The notes under the pieces were generated by a model. The model saw only the letters and a list, made by a program, of their open reading frames with translations. It had not been told where the DNA came from and did no database searches. Of a DNA stretch of 41,408 nt, positions 23,571 through 31,945 are shown one piece after another. The position numbers were made by a program, and so were the translations under genes. The stretch covers positions 1-41,408 of the forward strand of contig CAADGK010000026.1 in the NCBI GenBank assembly GCA_900696515.1, given 5' to 3'. The DNA comes from an uncultured Nitrosospira sp. Its GTDB lineage: Bacteria > Nitrospirota > Nitrospiria > Nitrospirales > Nitrospiraceae. How positions within the stretch are numbered: the first letter of the stretch is position 1; each line of letters opens with the position of its first letter.

Positions 23571-25103
23571 TTGAAAACCCTTGCGACGTTAGAACCCCTC
23601 ACGACAAGACTCTTGGAAATTCAACGGATCAACAGTGCCGCCTCGGTCTTGTCCTGGGATCAGGAAACCTATATGCCGGCCGGTGGCGGAGAGGCACGGG
23701 CGGAGCAGATCGCGGTGCTTCAAGGTATTGCCCACCGGAAATTGGTGTCATCGGAGGTACAGTCGCTCTTGTCTCAATGGGTGGATCCGGTGACCGGCCA
23801 AGCAGCAGAACGGCCAGGCGACACCTGGGATGAACCCTCTCGATCGCTCTTGCGGGAAGTGTGGCGGGACTTCAGCCGGGCACAGAAGCTCCCATCCGAC
23901 TTTGTGATGAAACTGAGTCGTGAATGTTCCCTCGCCCAACAGGTCTGGGCGGAGGCCAAACAGCACAACAAGTTTTCGATGTTCCTGCCGAACCTTCGAA
24001 CCGTGCTCCAGCTCAAACGCGAAGAAGCGGAGTACCTTGGCTATGAGGATTCACCCTACAACGCATTGCTCGATGTGTATGAGCCTGGTGCGACCATCGC
24101 AGCGCTCCAGCCGATGTTTGCCGTCCTGAAGGCACGCCTGGTGCCGTTGCTCAAAAAAATCACCCGGAGTCGGGTCCGGATCGACGACAGCATCCTCCAC
24201 CGTTCCTATGATCATGGCCGCCAGCTGGAGTTTGGGCGGTTGGTGTTAACCGCCATGGGATATGACTTCGACCGGGGTCGACTGGACCTCTCGGCCCATC
24301 CCTTTACAACCTCGTTTCATCCGACCGATGTCCGCGTGACGACCCGCGTGCATGAACATGAACTCCAGTCATGCCTGTTCAGCTGTATCCATGAGGGCGG
24401 GCATGGGTTGTACGACCAGGGATTAGATCAGCGCTATTTCGGCACGCCGCTGGGCGACTCGGTGTCCCTCGGGATCCATGAGAGCCAATCCCGTCTCTGG
24501 GAAAACTGTGTCGGGCGCTCCCGGCCTTTCTGGCGCTTCTTCTATCCGATTTTGCAACAGACCTTCCCCGACCAACTGCACGGCATGGGTGTCGACCAAT
24601 TCTATGCCGCGATCAATTGCGTGAAACCCTCGTTGATTCGCGTGGAAGCCGACGAACTGACTTACAACCTTCATATCATGCTGCGGTTTGAGATTGAGCA
24701 AGGACTGGTGGAAGGGAAGACGCGGCCGGATGAGTTGCCTGCTCTCTGGAACCAGAAAATGGAGGAATACCTCGGCATCCGACCTCCGTCTGATACCGAA
24801 GGTGTATTGCAAGACGTGCACTGGTCGTTCGGCGCCTTCGGATATTTCCCGACCTATACGTTAGGCAACCTGTATTCCGTCCAATTCTTTGAACAGGCCC
24901 AATTGGAGCTCCCGCAGTTGGAGACCGACATCGCTGCCGGGCAATTGCTCCCCCTGCGCCGGTGGCTGGAGCAGAAGATCCACCGCTGGGGCCGCATGTT
25001 TACCCCAACCCACCTGGCCGAACGGATCACAGGCTCCTCACTCCGTCCCGAACCCTTCCTCAATTATGTGGAGCAGAAATACGGCGAGCTCTACCAGCTC
25101 TGA
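23571..25103 (+). CDS. M32-family metallocarboxypeptidase
   Basis: A 510-residue zinc carboxypeptidase that removes C-terminal residues from peptides, cytoplasmic (no signal). The active site is HEGGH (His274, Glu275, His278) in the segment CIHEGGHGLYDQG, the HExxH of family M32, followed by GIHESQSRLWENCVG with the third metal ligand Glu. The frame is open 81 codons further up, but that extension is low-complexity and overlaps the inverted repeat. AGGAGG at 23560-23565 with a 5-bp spacer points to the TTG at 23571 as the real start, giving LKTLATLEPLTTRLLEIQRI as the N-terminus and the usual length of about 500. It converges with, and overlaps by 13 bp, the next gene. Confidence 0.92.
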   Translation: MKTLATLEPLTTRLLEIQRINSAASVLSWDQETYMPAGGGEARAEQIAVLQGIAHRKLVSSEVQSLLSQWVDPVTGQAAERPGDTWDEPSRSLLREVWRDFSRAQKLPSDFVMKLSRECSLAQQVWAEAKQHNKFSMFLPNLRTVLQLKREEAEYLGYEDSPYNALLDVYEPGATIAALQPMFAVLKARLVPLLKKITRSRVRIDDSILHRSYDHGRQLEFGRLVLTAMGYDFDRGRLDLSAHPFTTSFHPTDVRVTTRVHEHELQSCLFSCIHEGGHGLYDQGLDQRYFGTPLGDSVSLGIHESQSRLWENCVGRSRPFWRFFYPILQQTFPDQLHGMGVDQFYAAINCVKPSLIRVEADELTYNLHIMLRFEIEQGLVEGKTRPDELPALWNQKMEEYLGIRPPSDTEGVLQDVHWSFGAFGYFPTYTLGNLYSVQFFEQAQLELPQLETDIAAGQLLPLRRWLEQKIHRWGRMFTPTHLAERITGSSLRPEPFLNYVEQKYGELYQL

Positions 25104-25687
25104 GCGTCCCACGCCGGTCGGGACTCAAACCCCATCGCCGCATTGATCTTTCCCGCGATAGCGGGTGAGACGGTGAATTCAGCCTGCACCTCGATCCGAT
25201 GCGGCACAAGCAGGGTCGTGTGGAACACGATATCGCGGATGGGGATTTTGAGTTCAGGATCCTGCGGCGTACTCAGCTGCACCGCTTCGACCGAGTTCGT
25301 GATCGTCCCGCTGTCTTGCGGCGCATAGGTCGCCACGACGGCCTCGATGATATCTTTCACCTGCTCGTTGGCCTCCACACCTTCGATTGCCGTCAGCAGC
25401 AACGGGATCGCCTCCTCCTTGGCCAGATCTGACACCGTGAAATTTTCAATCCGGCCTTTCCGGCGAAGCGACGTCAGATCATTATCGAGCTCTTTACTGA
25501 AGGCCCCGTACGCAAATCGGAAGAATTCGAAATGAAGCGCCTTGACCCCCTTGGCAAAGGTTTGGAGCTCGCACAAGAAACCGAGCTGCTGCAGCTTGAC
25601 GTCGCTCAGCGGTCCGTGGGGTTCCGCGAGCTGCAGCATATAGAGCAGGAGCGCACGGTCAACAAGAATTTGGCTGGGCGTTCTCAC
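25091..25687 (-). CDS. Hypothetical protein with a Panacea/SocA (DUF4065)-like domain
   Basis: A 198-residue cytoplasmic protein. The N-terminal half, with LLLYMLQLAEPHGPLSDVKL, then LQQLGFLCELQTFAKG, and FRFAYGAFSKELDNDL, has the pattern of the Panacea (DUF4065, SocA-like) antitoxin fold, where a GP-like turn in the middle of the domain is typical. I am not certain of this. The C-terminal half (about 110-198) is unlike anything I can name. No toxin gene is next to it: its neighbours are the M32 carboxypeptidase (convergent, overlapping by 13 bp) and, divergently, fur. It might be a solitary antitoxin-like regulator. Confidence 0.6.
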   Translation of the reverse strand: MRTPSQILVDRALLLYMLQLAEPHGPLSDVKLQQLGFLCELQTFAKGVKALHFEFFRFAYGAFSKELDNDLTSLRRKGRIENFTVSDLAKEEAIPLLLTAIEGVEANEQVKDIIEAVVATYAPQDSGTITNSVEAVQLSTPQDPELKIPIRDIVFHTTLLVPHRIEVQAEFTVSPAIAGKINAAMGFESRPAWDAQSW

Positions 25688-25845
25688 TGAATCCTCATGA
25701 AACGACCGAGGGCCTCACTATAGCCAGCCACGGGAACGTCCGTCAAAGGCGAACCAGATGCCCGGCGATCGCGGCGAGAAAGACTCTTGACCCACTGCCT
25801 TATTTCGTCTTTAATCCTCTCCCAAGGGAGGAGCGATCTGCCACG

Positions 25846-26277
25846 ATGTCCAAACATGCCAAGGAAATGGGGATTCTGAAAGAGCATTTGGGGAAACACC
25901 AGCTCAAATTTACGCGCCAGCGCGAGTTGATTCTCGACGCCTTTTTGAAACAAGAGCACATCACGGCCGAGGAAATGTATCACCAGCTAGCCCGCAGAGA
26001 TCCCCATCTCGGGCTTGCAACCATTTACCGGACCCTCAACCTGTTCTGTGAAGCCGGACTGGCTCAAGCCCGGCACTTTGGGACCCAGACTCAATATGAC
26101 AATGTGTCCCATAAGGGCCATCACGACCATCTCATCTGCACCGGCTGCGGCAAGATCGTGGAATTTGAAAACTGCGATATCGAACGGCTCCAAGAGGAGG
26201 TCGCGACCCAAAACGGTTTTACGATCACCACCCACCGGCTCGAACTCTACGGGCTCTGCTCCCGCTGCCGTCATTGA
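25846..26277 (+). CDS. fur: Fur-family transcriptional regulator
   Basis: A 143-residue metal-responsive repressor. The N-terminal winged helix has LKFTRQRELILDAFLKQ, HITAEEMYHQLARRDP and the recognition helix LATIYRTLNLFCEAGL. The dimerisation and metal-binding part has KGHHDHLICTGCGKIVEF with the regulatory-site ligands and the first Cys pair, and CSRCRH at the C-terminus with the second Cys pair of a structural zinc site. It is a Fur/PerR/Zur family member; iron is the likely metal because a ferric importer with a Fur-box-like promoter site follows 82 bp downstream and TonB/ExbBD lie close by, but zinc or manganese is not excluded. The -35 of the importer promoter overlaps the stop codon of this gene. 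Confidence 0.9.
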   Translation: MSKHAKEMGILKEHLGKHQLKFTRQRELILDAFLKQEHITAEEMYHQLARRDPHLGLATIYRTLNLFCEAGLAQARHFGTQTQYDNVSHKGHHDHLICTGCGKIVEFENCDIERLQEEVATQNGFTITTHRLELYGLCSRCRH

Positions 26278-26325
26278 CCCTCAGAAATGTTTCTGGTATT
26301 CTTTTTGATATAGCTTATCAATTTC
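26274..26325 (+). promoter_or_regulatory. Promoter and Fur-box-like site for the iron ABC importer
   Basis: TTGACC (26274-26279), a 17-bp spacer and TATTCT (26297-26302) form a sigma70-type promoter whose -35 overlaps the stop codon of fur. The expected start point falls inside GATATAGCTTATCAATTTC (26307-26325), which matches the 19-bp E. coli Fur consensus GATAATGATAATCATTATC at 13 positions and contains the perfect repeat TTGATA-N5-TATCAA. This is where a repressor would sit. Confidence 0.65.
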
Positions 26326-26359
26326 AAGTCGTACCGCCCCTATCGTAAAAAGGTCTGCC

Positions 26360-27427
26360 ATGTTGAAATCCCTTCACCAGGCTTTGGGGACTACTCTGCA
26401 CGCCCAGTCCCGTCGATTCATTGGCGTCCCCCCCGCGTGTCTTGTTCTGCTCTTGTGCATGATGCTCCCGAGCTCCGCCCCCGCGGCCGACCAATTGACC
26501 GTCTATTCGGGTCGAGCCGAACGATTGATCAAGCCGGCTCTGGATGAATTCACCGCGAAGACCGGCATCCGCATCGCGTTGTTGTCCTCCGGTACGACCG
26601 AACTGGTGAATCGAATGAAAGCGGAGGGGTCCAGAAGTCCGGCCGATGTGTTTATCACGAACGACGCCGGAAGTCTGGAACTCGCCCGTGCGGCCGGGCT
26701 GTTTCGACCGCTGAGTATGCGCGAAGTCGAGCGGGCCATCCCTCCGCAGTTTCGCGCCACGGATAACAGCTGGATCGGCCTGTCCGGTCGCTTTTGGATC
26801 ATTGTCTACAACACCAAGATGGTGAAACCGGACCAGATCAAGTCACTGCTGGACTTAGCCGATCCGACCTGGAAGGGGAACCTCGCCATTCCGAACGCCG
26901 GCAGCGAATATTTACAAGCAGGCGTCTCGGTGGTCCGGGCCAGTATCGGTGATGATCGCGCCAAGAAGTTCCTTGAGGGGCTTCGAGACAACGCTGGGAC
27001 TCAGGTCTACCAAAAGAGCTCCCAGATCGTCGAGGCGGTCGCCAAAGGCCAGGTCGCACTTGGGATCGTCAATCACTACTACGTCTATCGTCACCTGGCC
27101 GCCCAACCGGCTTCTCCCGTAGCGGTCTTGATGCCGGATCAACAGGAAGGCGGGATGGGGGCCATTATGAACGTCGCCGGCATCGGCGTCCTGAAACACA
27201 CCCCTCGTGTAGAACAGGCCAAACTGCTCGTCGAATTTCTCGTCGCACAGGCAGGTCAGAAGATCTTCGCCGATCTGGACAAGGAATACCCGCTCCATCC
27301 CGAGGTCCAAGCTGACCCTGCCCTTGTCGACCGAAAGAGTTTTCGAGCGGCCATGGTACCCTTGGCCAAGCTCGCCGAACTCCGAGCGCCTACACTTCGA
27401 CTCATCGAACAAGTGGGCATGCGGTAG
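26360..27427 (+). CDS. Fe(3+) ABC transporter substrate-binding protein (FutA/FbpA type)
   Basis: A 355-residue periplasmic ferric-binding protein. After a long signal region (residues 1 to about 42, ending LPSSAPAADQ) the mature part begins LTVYSGRAERLIKPALDEF and has the family segments SGTTELVNRMKAEG, PADVFITNDAGSLELARAAGLF and, near the C-terminal lobe, GIVNHYYVYRHL, whose Tyr pair is the ferric iron ligand of FbpA/FutA proteins. The AAAAAGG ribosome binding site gives a clear start. It is followed 16 bp later by the permease gene and then the ATPase gene, so it is the first gene of a three-gene importer operon. The upstream Fur-box-like promoter suggests induction under iron limitation. 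Confidence 0.92.
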   Translation: MLKSLHQALGTTLHAQSRRFIGVPPACLVLLLCMMLPSSAPAADQLTVYSGRAERLIKPALDEFTAKTGIRIALLSSGTTELVNRMKAEGSRSPADVFITNDAGSLELARAAGLFRPLSMREVERAIPPQFRATDNSWIGLSGRFWIIVYNTKMVKPDQIKSLLDLADPTWKGNLAIPNAGSEYLQAGVSVVRASIGDDRAKKFLEGLRDNAGTQVYQKSSQIVEAVAKGQVALGIVNHYYVYRHLAAQPASPVAVLMPDQQEGGMGAIMNVAGIGVLKHTPRVEQAKLLVEFLVAQAGQKIFADLDKEYPLHPEVQADPALVDRKSFRAAMVPLAKLAELRAPTLRLIEQVGMR

Positions 27428-27443
27428 CACCGAGTGACCCGTG

Positions 27444-29024
27444 ATGACCGTACGCCCATTATCGCTCTCTTCCCTCCAATTGGCTGCCCTGGCCAGCGCG
27501 GCACTGGTCCTCTTCCCATTGATCTATATCATATGCTTGGCCCTCTCGGCCGATACGGCAGTCTGGTATCGACTGTGGACGACTCGCGTACCTGAACTCC
27601 TCTGGAACACGATTTCGTTGGCCGGTGCGGTTGTACTCCTCTCGCTTGTATTGGGGGTCTCGACTGCCTGGATCGTCACCCGTTGTGAGTTTCCCGGGCG
27701 CAGGCTCTGGGAAGTCGCCCTTGTGCTTCCCCTCGCCATGCCGACGTTCGTGCTGGCCTATGTCTTCAACTATCTGCTGGGATTCGGCGGGCCGATCGAG
27801 CAACTCTGGCAACTGCTCGCCGGCCCCCAGGCCAGACTCTTCTCGCCGCAAAGCTTTATGGGCGTCACCTTGGTCATGGCGCTCGCGACATTCCCGTTCA
27901 TCTATTTGCTCACACGAAGCGCACTTCTTGATTTCAACGTGTCGTTTGAAGAAGTCGCCCGTACCTGTGGCGCCTCTCCCCTGAGACGGATCCTCTCTGT
28001 GACCCTCCCGCTGTTGCGACCGTCCATCGCCGCCGGAGCCGCATTGGTCATTCTGTACGTGGTCTCCGATTTCGGGGCCGTATCCCTCTTGCGCTATCAA
28101 ACACTGACCTACGCCGTATTTCAACAAATGACCGGTCAGTTGGACAACCAGGCTGCGAGTATTTTGAGCGTCTTGCTGGTCGTCCTGGCACTCCTGTTCT
28201 TGTCAACCGAACGATGGTTTCGCCGCAAAAGTCGTTTTTACCAAACCGCCGGTCGCTACCGCGCCCCGCAGCGGATTCGTTGCAGCTGGTTCCAGACCCT
28301 AGGTCTGACGGCGTCCCTCGCCATAATCATGGGAGCCGCCTTTGGTGCTCCGGTCTGTCTCTTGATCTCATGGAGCCTCTCTCCTGAGGCCCTCGCCATG
28401 CTTGATGCGCGATTCTTCGGCTTCGTCTGGAACAGTGCCTTGCTTGCGACTCTGGCTGCCACCGTCGGCCTGTTCGTCGGACTCCCGTTGGCCTATCTGG
28501 CAAGTCGCAAACCCACATGGCTCAACACCGGCTGCCTACAGGCCGCCTATGCCGGATATGTGCTGCCGGGACCGGTCGCAGCCCTCGCCGTACTGGTCCT
28601 CTGTCTCAACCTGATGCCGATCGTCTATGGAACGGTGATTGTATTGATCATCGCCTATGTCTTGCACTTTCTTCCGGCCGGCCTCCAATCCCTCGAACCG
28701 GCAATCCAGCAGATCACCCCCAATCTTGAAGAAGTCGCCCGCACCCTTGGACTGAGCGCCCGCGAAACCGTGCGACAGGTCACGCTGCCGCTCATCCGTA
28801 ACGGCATCATCGTGGCCTGGGTCCTGATCTTTCTTCAAACAATGAAGGAGCTGCCTGCCACGCTCTTGCTCCGACCGGTTGGGTTTGACACCTTGGCGAT
28901 CCGCGTCTGGCTTGAAGCGAGTGAAGAGTACTATCAGCTGGCGGCCCCCTCCGCGCTCCTGATCGTGCTGGTCGGTCTGCCGGCCCTTGGCTTGTTACTC
29001 TCCCGCGATTGGCGCGCCGCGTAG
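27444..29024 (+). CDS. Iron ABC transporter permease (FbpB type, two fused halves)
   Basis: A 526-residue inner-membrane permease in which two six-helix halves are fused. Each half carries an EAA loop for docking the ATPase: EVARTCGASPLRRILSVTLP at about residue 170 and EVARTLGLSARETVRQVTLP at about 430. The first ATG at 27444 is preferred over an adjacent GTG. The fused FbpB/CysTW-like architecture is usual for ferric importers. It lies between the binding-protein and ATPase genes with short gaps (16 and 9 bp), so all three are almost certainly co-transcribed. Confidence 0.92.
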   Translation: MTVRPLSLSSLQLAALASAALVLFPLIYIICLALSADTAVWYRLWTTRVPELLWNTISLAGAVVLLSLVLGVSTAWIVTRCEFPGRRLWEVALVLPLAMPTFVLAYVFNYLLGFGGPIEQLWQLLAGPQARLFSPQSFMGVTLVMALATFPFIYLLTRSALLDFNVSFEEVARTCGASPLRRILSVTLPLLRPSIAAGAALVILYVVSDFGAVSLLRYQTLTYAVFQQMTGQLDNQAASILSVLLVVLALLFLSTERWFRRKSRFYQTAGRYRAPQRIRCSWFQTLGLTASLAIIMGAAFGAPVCLLISWSLSPEALAMLDARFFGFVWNSALLATLAATVGLFVGLPLAYLASRKPTWLNTGCLQAAYAGYVLPGPVAALAVLVLCLNLMPIVYGTVIVLIIAYVLHFLPAGLQSLEPAIQQITPNLEEVARTLGLSARETVRQVTLPLIRNGIIVAWVLIFLQTMKELPATLLLRPVGFDTLAIRVWLEASEEYYQLAAPSALLIVLVGLPALGLLLSRDWRAA

Positions 29025-29033
29025 AGACCCATC

Positions 29034-30161
29034 ATGAACACACCGGCACAGCCCAGACCAATGGATAATGAGCAACTCTTCACTCGCGCTCACCACTCCA
29101 CTCAGACGGCTTCGATTGTGGAGCTTCGCTCCATCTCCTGCGCCTACGACTCAAATCGACCCGCCGTACATGACATGTCATTCTCCGTCAGGGAAGGTGA
29201 AATCCTCTGCTTACTTGGCCCATCCGGCTGCGGGAAAACCACGGTTCTCCGAGCCATCGCTGGATTCGAGCCTGTACGGTCCGGAGAAATTCTTTTGTCG
29301 GGTCGGATGGTCTCATCCCCCTCGGAGACGGTTCCGACGGAACATCGCCGCATCGGTATGGTCTTTCAGGAATACGCCCTCTTTCCGCACCTGCGTGTCG
29401 CCGACAACATCGCCTTCGGACTCAACCACCTGCCGCGAACAGAGCGAAGGCGGCGTGTGGAGGAGATGCTGTGCCTGACCGGGTTGGAGGGGTTTGAGCG
29501 TCGATACCCCCATGAGTTATCAGGGGGACAGCAGCAACGGGTGGCCCTCTCACGGGCCCTGGCGCAAAATCCGGTGTTACTCTTACTGGATGAGCCGTTC
29601 AGCAATCTGGACCCCGACATGGCCGGTCGCATGCGCCAAGAAGTCCACGCGCTGTTACGTCGGATGAAAACCACCAGCATCATGGTCACGCATGACCATG
29701 AGGAAGCCTTTGCCATGGCCGATCGCATTGCGGTGTTGAACCACGGGATACTCGAACAGATCGACTCCCCCGAACTCATTTACCATCTCCCGACCACACG
29801 GTTCGTGGCCGACTTTGTCGGCCAAGCGGACTTCATTGCCGGCCGGATCCAACAGGGGTTGGTTCACACTGAGTTGGGAACGTTTCCCAATACCATCAAC
29901 GGATCGGAAGGAGACCCTGTCGCGGTCATGATTCGCCCGGACGATGTGCATCTCGTGCCCAACCTATCCGCCGAACCCAGAATCGTGGCCAGGCAATTTC
30001 GAGGGTCTGAAAATTTGTATCGGGTTCGACTTCCTTCCGGTCAGATTGTCCACAGCAGTGAAAGTTCGACCAGCGTCTACCAAGAAGGCACCGCTGTCGA
30101 ACTCCGTGTTTCGGCCACCCATACCGTGTTGTTTCCTGCCGAAGCGCCCCCTCGTCACTAG
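29034..30161 (+). CDS. Iron ABC transporter ATPase (FbpC type)
   Basis: A 375-residue cytoplasmic ATPase that powers the importer. Walker A is GPSGCGKTT (about residue 61), the signature LSGGQQQRVALSRAL (about 162), Walker B LLLLDEPFSNLD (about 180) and the switch His in VTHDHEEA. The C-terminal third (from about 260) is a TOBE-type regulatory domain with VAVMIRPDDVHLV. This order is that of the FbpC/PotA subfamily. The N-terminal 28 residues before the first beta-strand are longer than usual; a later start is possible. It starts 9 bp after the permease gene. About 128 bp of apparently empty DNA separates it from exbB. Confidence 0.92.
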   Translation: MNTPAQPRPMDNEQLFTRAHHSTQTASIVELRSISCAYDSNRPAVHDMSFSVREGEILCLLGPSGCGKTTVLRAIAGFEPVRSGEILLSGRMVSSPSETVPTEHRRIGMVFQEYALFPHLRVADNIAFGLNHLPRTERRRRVEEMLCLTGLEGFERRYPHELSGGQQQRVALSRALAQNPVLLLLDEPFSNLDPDMAGRMRQEVHALLRRMKTTSIMVTHDHEEAFAMADRIAVLNHGILEQIDSPELIYHLPTTRFVADFVGQADFIAGRIQQGLVHTELGTFPNTINGSEGDPVAVMIRPDDVHLVPNLSAEPRIVARQFRGSENLYRVRLPSGQIVHSSESSTSVYQEGTAVELRVSATHTVLFPAEAPPRH

Positions 30162-30289
30162 CGACACAGGACCAGAATGGCTGCAGGTGAAGATTGACAG
30201 TCTCCCCGGAAATCTGGCATGGATGAACAAGCGCTGAGGTCTCCAACCCCACCAGGCATGAGCCCCCTTCCACACTATAAGGAGTCGTG

Positions 30290-30721
30290 ATGGACGCATT
30301 GAAAGACGTCATTGATTACGGGGTGATCGGTCTCTTACTGGTGCTCAGTGTGTGGTCCGTGGCCGTGGCCATCGAACGGTGGCTCTTCTACAAGCGTATC
30401 GACCTCTCTCAGTTTTCCAGCGCGCAGCTGCTGGAAATCACGCTGACCAAGCGTCTCGTCGTCATCGGAACCGTCGCGGCCAACGCCCCCTATATCGGCC
30501 TCCTCGGAACCGTCCTCGGAATTATGTTAACCTTTCATACGATGGGGACGTCCGGCACGATGGCCGTGAATACCATCATGATCGGGTTAAGCCTGGCATT
30601 GAAGGCGACCGCGGTTGGTCTGCTGGTCGCCATTCCCTGTGTCGTCATGAATAACCTCCTGCGTCGGCGCGTCACCGAAATCTTGACGGCCTATAGGGCA
30701 CAACATGGATCGGAACATTGA
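30290..30721 (+). CDS. exbB: TonB-system energizer ExbB
   Basis: A 143-residue inner-membrane protein of the ExbB/MotA family, part of the proton-driven motor that energises TonB. The start at 30290 has AAGGAG with 5-bp spacing, better than the adjacent GTG. Three membrane segments are visible: residues 8-28, then around NAPYIGLLGTVLGIMLTF, the family's hallmark with the conserved GLLGTV, and LSLALKATAVGLLVAIPCVVM. At about 140 residues it belongs to the short type-2 ExbB group. It overlaps exbD by 17 bp, so translation is coupled. Confidence 0.93.
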   Translation: MDALKDVIDYGVIGLLLVLSVWSVAVAIERWLFYKRIDLSQFSSAQLLEITLTKRLVVIGTVAANAPYIGLLGTVLGIMLTFHTMGTSGTMAVNTIMIGLSLALKATAVGLLVAIPCVVMNNLLRRRVTEILTAYRAQHGSEH

Positions 30722-31079
30722 TCAAATCAACGTGATTCCGCTTGTGGACGTGATGTTGGTCCTGCTGGTCATCGTGTTGACGACGGCCACTTTCATCAGT
30801 ACGGGCCAGATTCCCGTCAACCTTGCTAAAGCGAAAGCCGTCAGCGATCGGCAAGACGTGCCGATCGTGATTGCCTTAACGGCGGAAGGGAACTTGTTTG
30901 TTAATGATACGCCAGTCCCTGAGGGTGGTCTTTCCTCAGTCCTGAACTCTCGGCCTCGCGAGTCGGCAGTGATCGTTCGTGCAGATAAGGTCACGTTGCT
31001 CGAAAAGTTCGTGGGACTGGTCGATGAGATCCGTGGCCTGGGATTTCAGCAGGTAAGCTTGGAGGTCATTCGGCTCTAA
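30705..31079 (+). CDS. exbD: TonB-system biopolymer transport protein ExbD
   Basis: A 124-residue protein with one N-terminal membrane helix and a periplasmic domain. The helix contains the essential proton-carrying Asp in INVIPLVDVMLVLLVIVL. The periplasmic part, with VNLAKAKAV, VIALTAEGNLFVND and ESAVIVRADK, is the standard ExbD fold. It overlaps exbB by 17 bp and ends directly before the tonB ATG. Confidence 0.93.
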   Translation: MDRNIDQINVIPLVDVMLVLLVIVLTTATFISTGQIPVNLAKAKAVSDRQDVPIVIALTAEGNLFVNDTPVPEGGLSSVLNSRPRESAVIVRADKVTLLEKFVGLVDEIRGLGFQQVSLEVIRL

Positions 31080-31931
31080 ATGCAAGACGGACGGCGACCT
31101 GCTCTTGATTATTCCAACTCCGCGACCACTGGCTGGCTTCTGTCATGCCTGGTGCATGGCGGCTTGGCCCTTGCCACCATCCTTTTCATGCAGCATATAC
31201 ATCTGGCTCCACAAGGGGAACCGTTCCAATGGAATGTGGCGATGGTGGCAACGCTGTCGCCTTCAGAAAAAGCGGCTGCTCCCAGTGAACCAACGACCCC
31301 GCCAACCAAGCGTACCCCTTCATCGATTCGATCGGCTCAACGTATCGAATCGACCGCGGTTGCTTCAGCTCCACCGACGCCGACAGCTGATCTCCCTCCG
31401 CCGTCCCAAGAGGTGGACCCGCTTCAGAACGAATCACGTGCACCACGCGCGATGTCGGCGGTACCGGCTCATCCGTCATCGCAGCTGGTGCCATTGTCTG
31501 AACAGGCACCGACTCCCTCTACCGAAATCAATCAGTCACCCGGATCACCATCGGATATGAGTCCCGCTTCTGACCCTGTACTCGCCACGAATACTCCAGT
31601 GGCATCAGCCGGTTCACTGCGATCGGTCAACGTCGACTATGGATGGCTCGCTGCGCTCATGGCGCAATGGATCGAGGGGCTCGACAAACGTTACCCCGCA
31701 GGATTGCGTGCCGAAGGGATTGAGGGAAAGGTCACGCTGATAGCGCTCTTGCACGAAGATGGCTCGCTGACCAACGTGCGCATCGCCAAGGGTTCAGGGA
31801 ACACAGCATTGGACCAGGTTGCATTGGAAGACGTTAGAAACGGCCCGCCGGTGAAATTCGCCCATCCGCTTCAACGCCCTCAGATATCGGTGAAATTCTC
31901 GATCAGCTACGACCTGAAGACGACCCAGTAA
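31080..31931 (+). CDS. tonB: TonB energy-transducing protein
   Basis: A 283-residue protein that links the ExbBD motor to outer-membrane receptors. It has an N-terminal membrane helix (about residues 17-38, LVHGGLALATILFM), a long Pro-, Ser- and Thr-rich periplasm-spanning region (about 60-180) and a C-terminal TonB domain (about 195-283) with GIEGKVTLIALLHEDGSLTN, SGNTALDQVALEDVR and the last strand ISVKFSISYDL. Its ATG follows the exbD stop with no gap (TAAATG). No TonB-dependent receptor lies in the window, so its partner receptors are elsewhere. The convergent apbE gene ends 15 bp beyond it. Confidence 0.93.
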   Translation: MQDGRRPALDYSNSATTGWLLSCLVHGGLALATILFMQHIHLAPQGEPFQWNVAMVATLSPSEKAAAPSEPTTPPTKRTPSSIRSAQRIESTAVASAPPTPTADLPPPSQEVDPLQNESRAPRAMSAVPAHPSSQLVPLSEQAPTPSTEINQSPGSPSDMSPASDPVLATNTPVASAGSLRSVNVDYGWLAALMAQWIEGLDKRYPAGLRAEGIEGKVTLIALLHEDGSLTNVRIAKGSGNTALDQVALEDVRNGPPVKFAHPLQRPQISVKFSISYDLKTTQ

Positions 31932-31945
31932 TCACCGGGCTTGCC

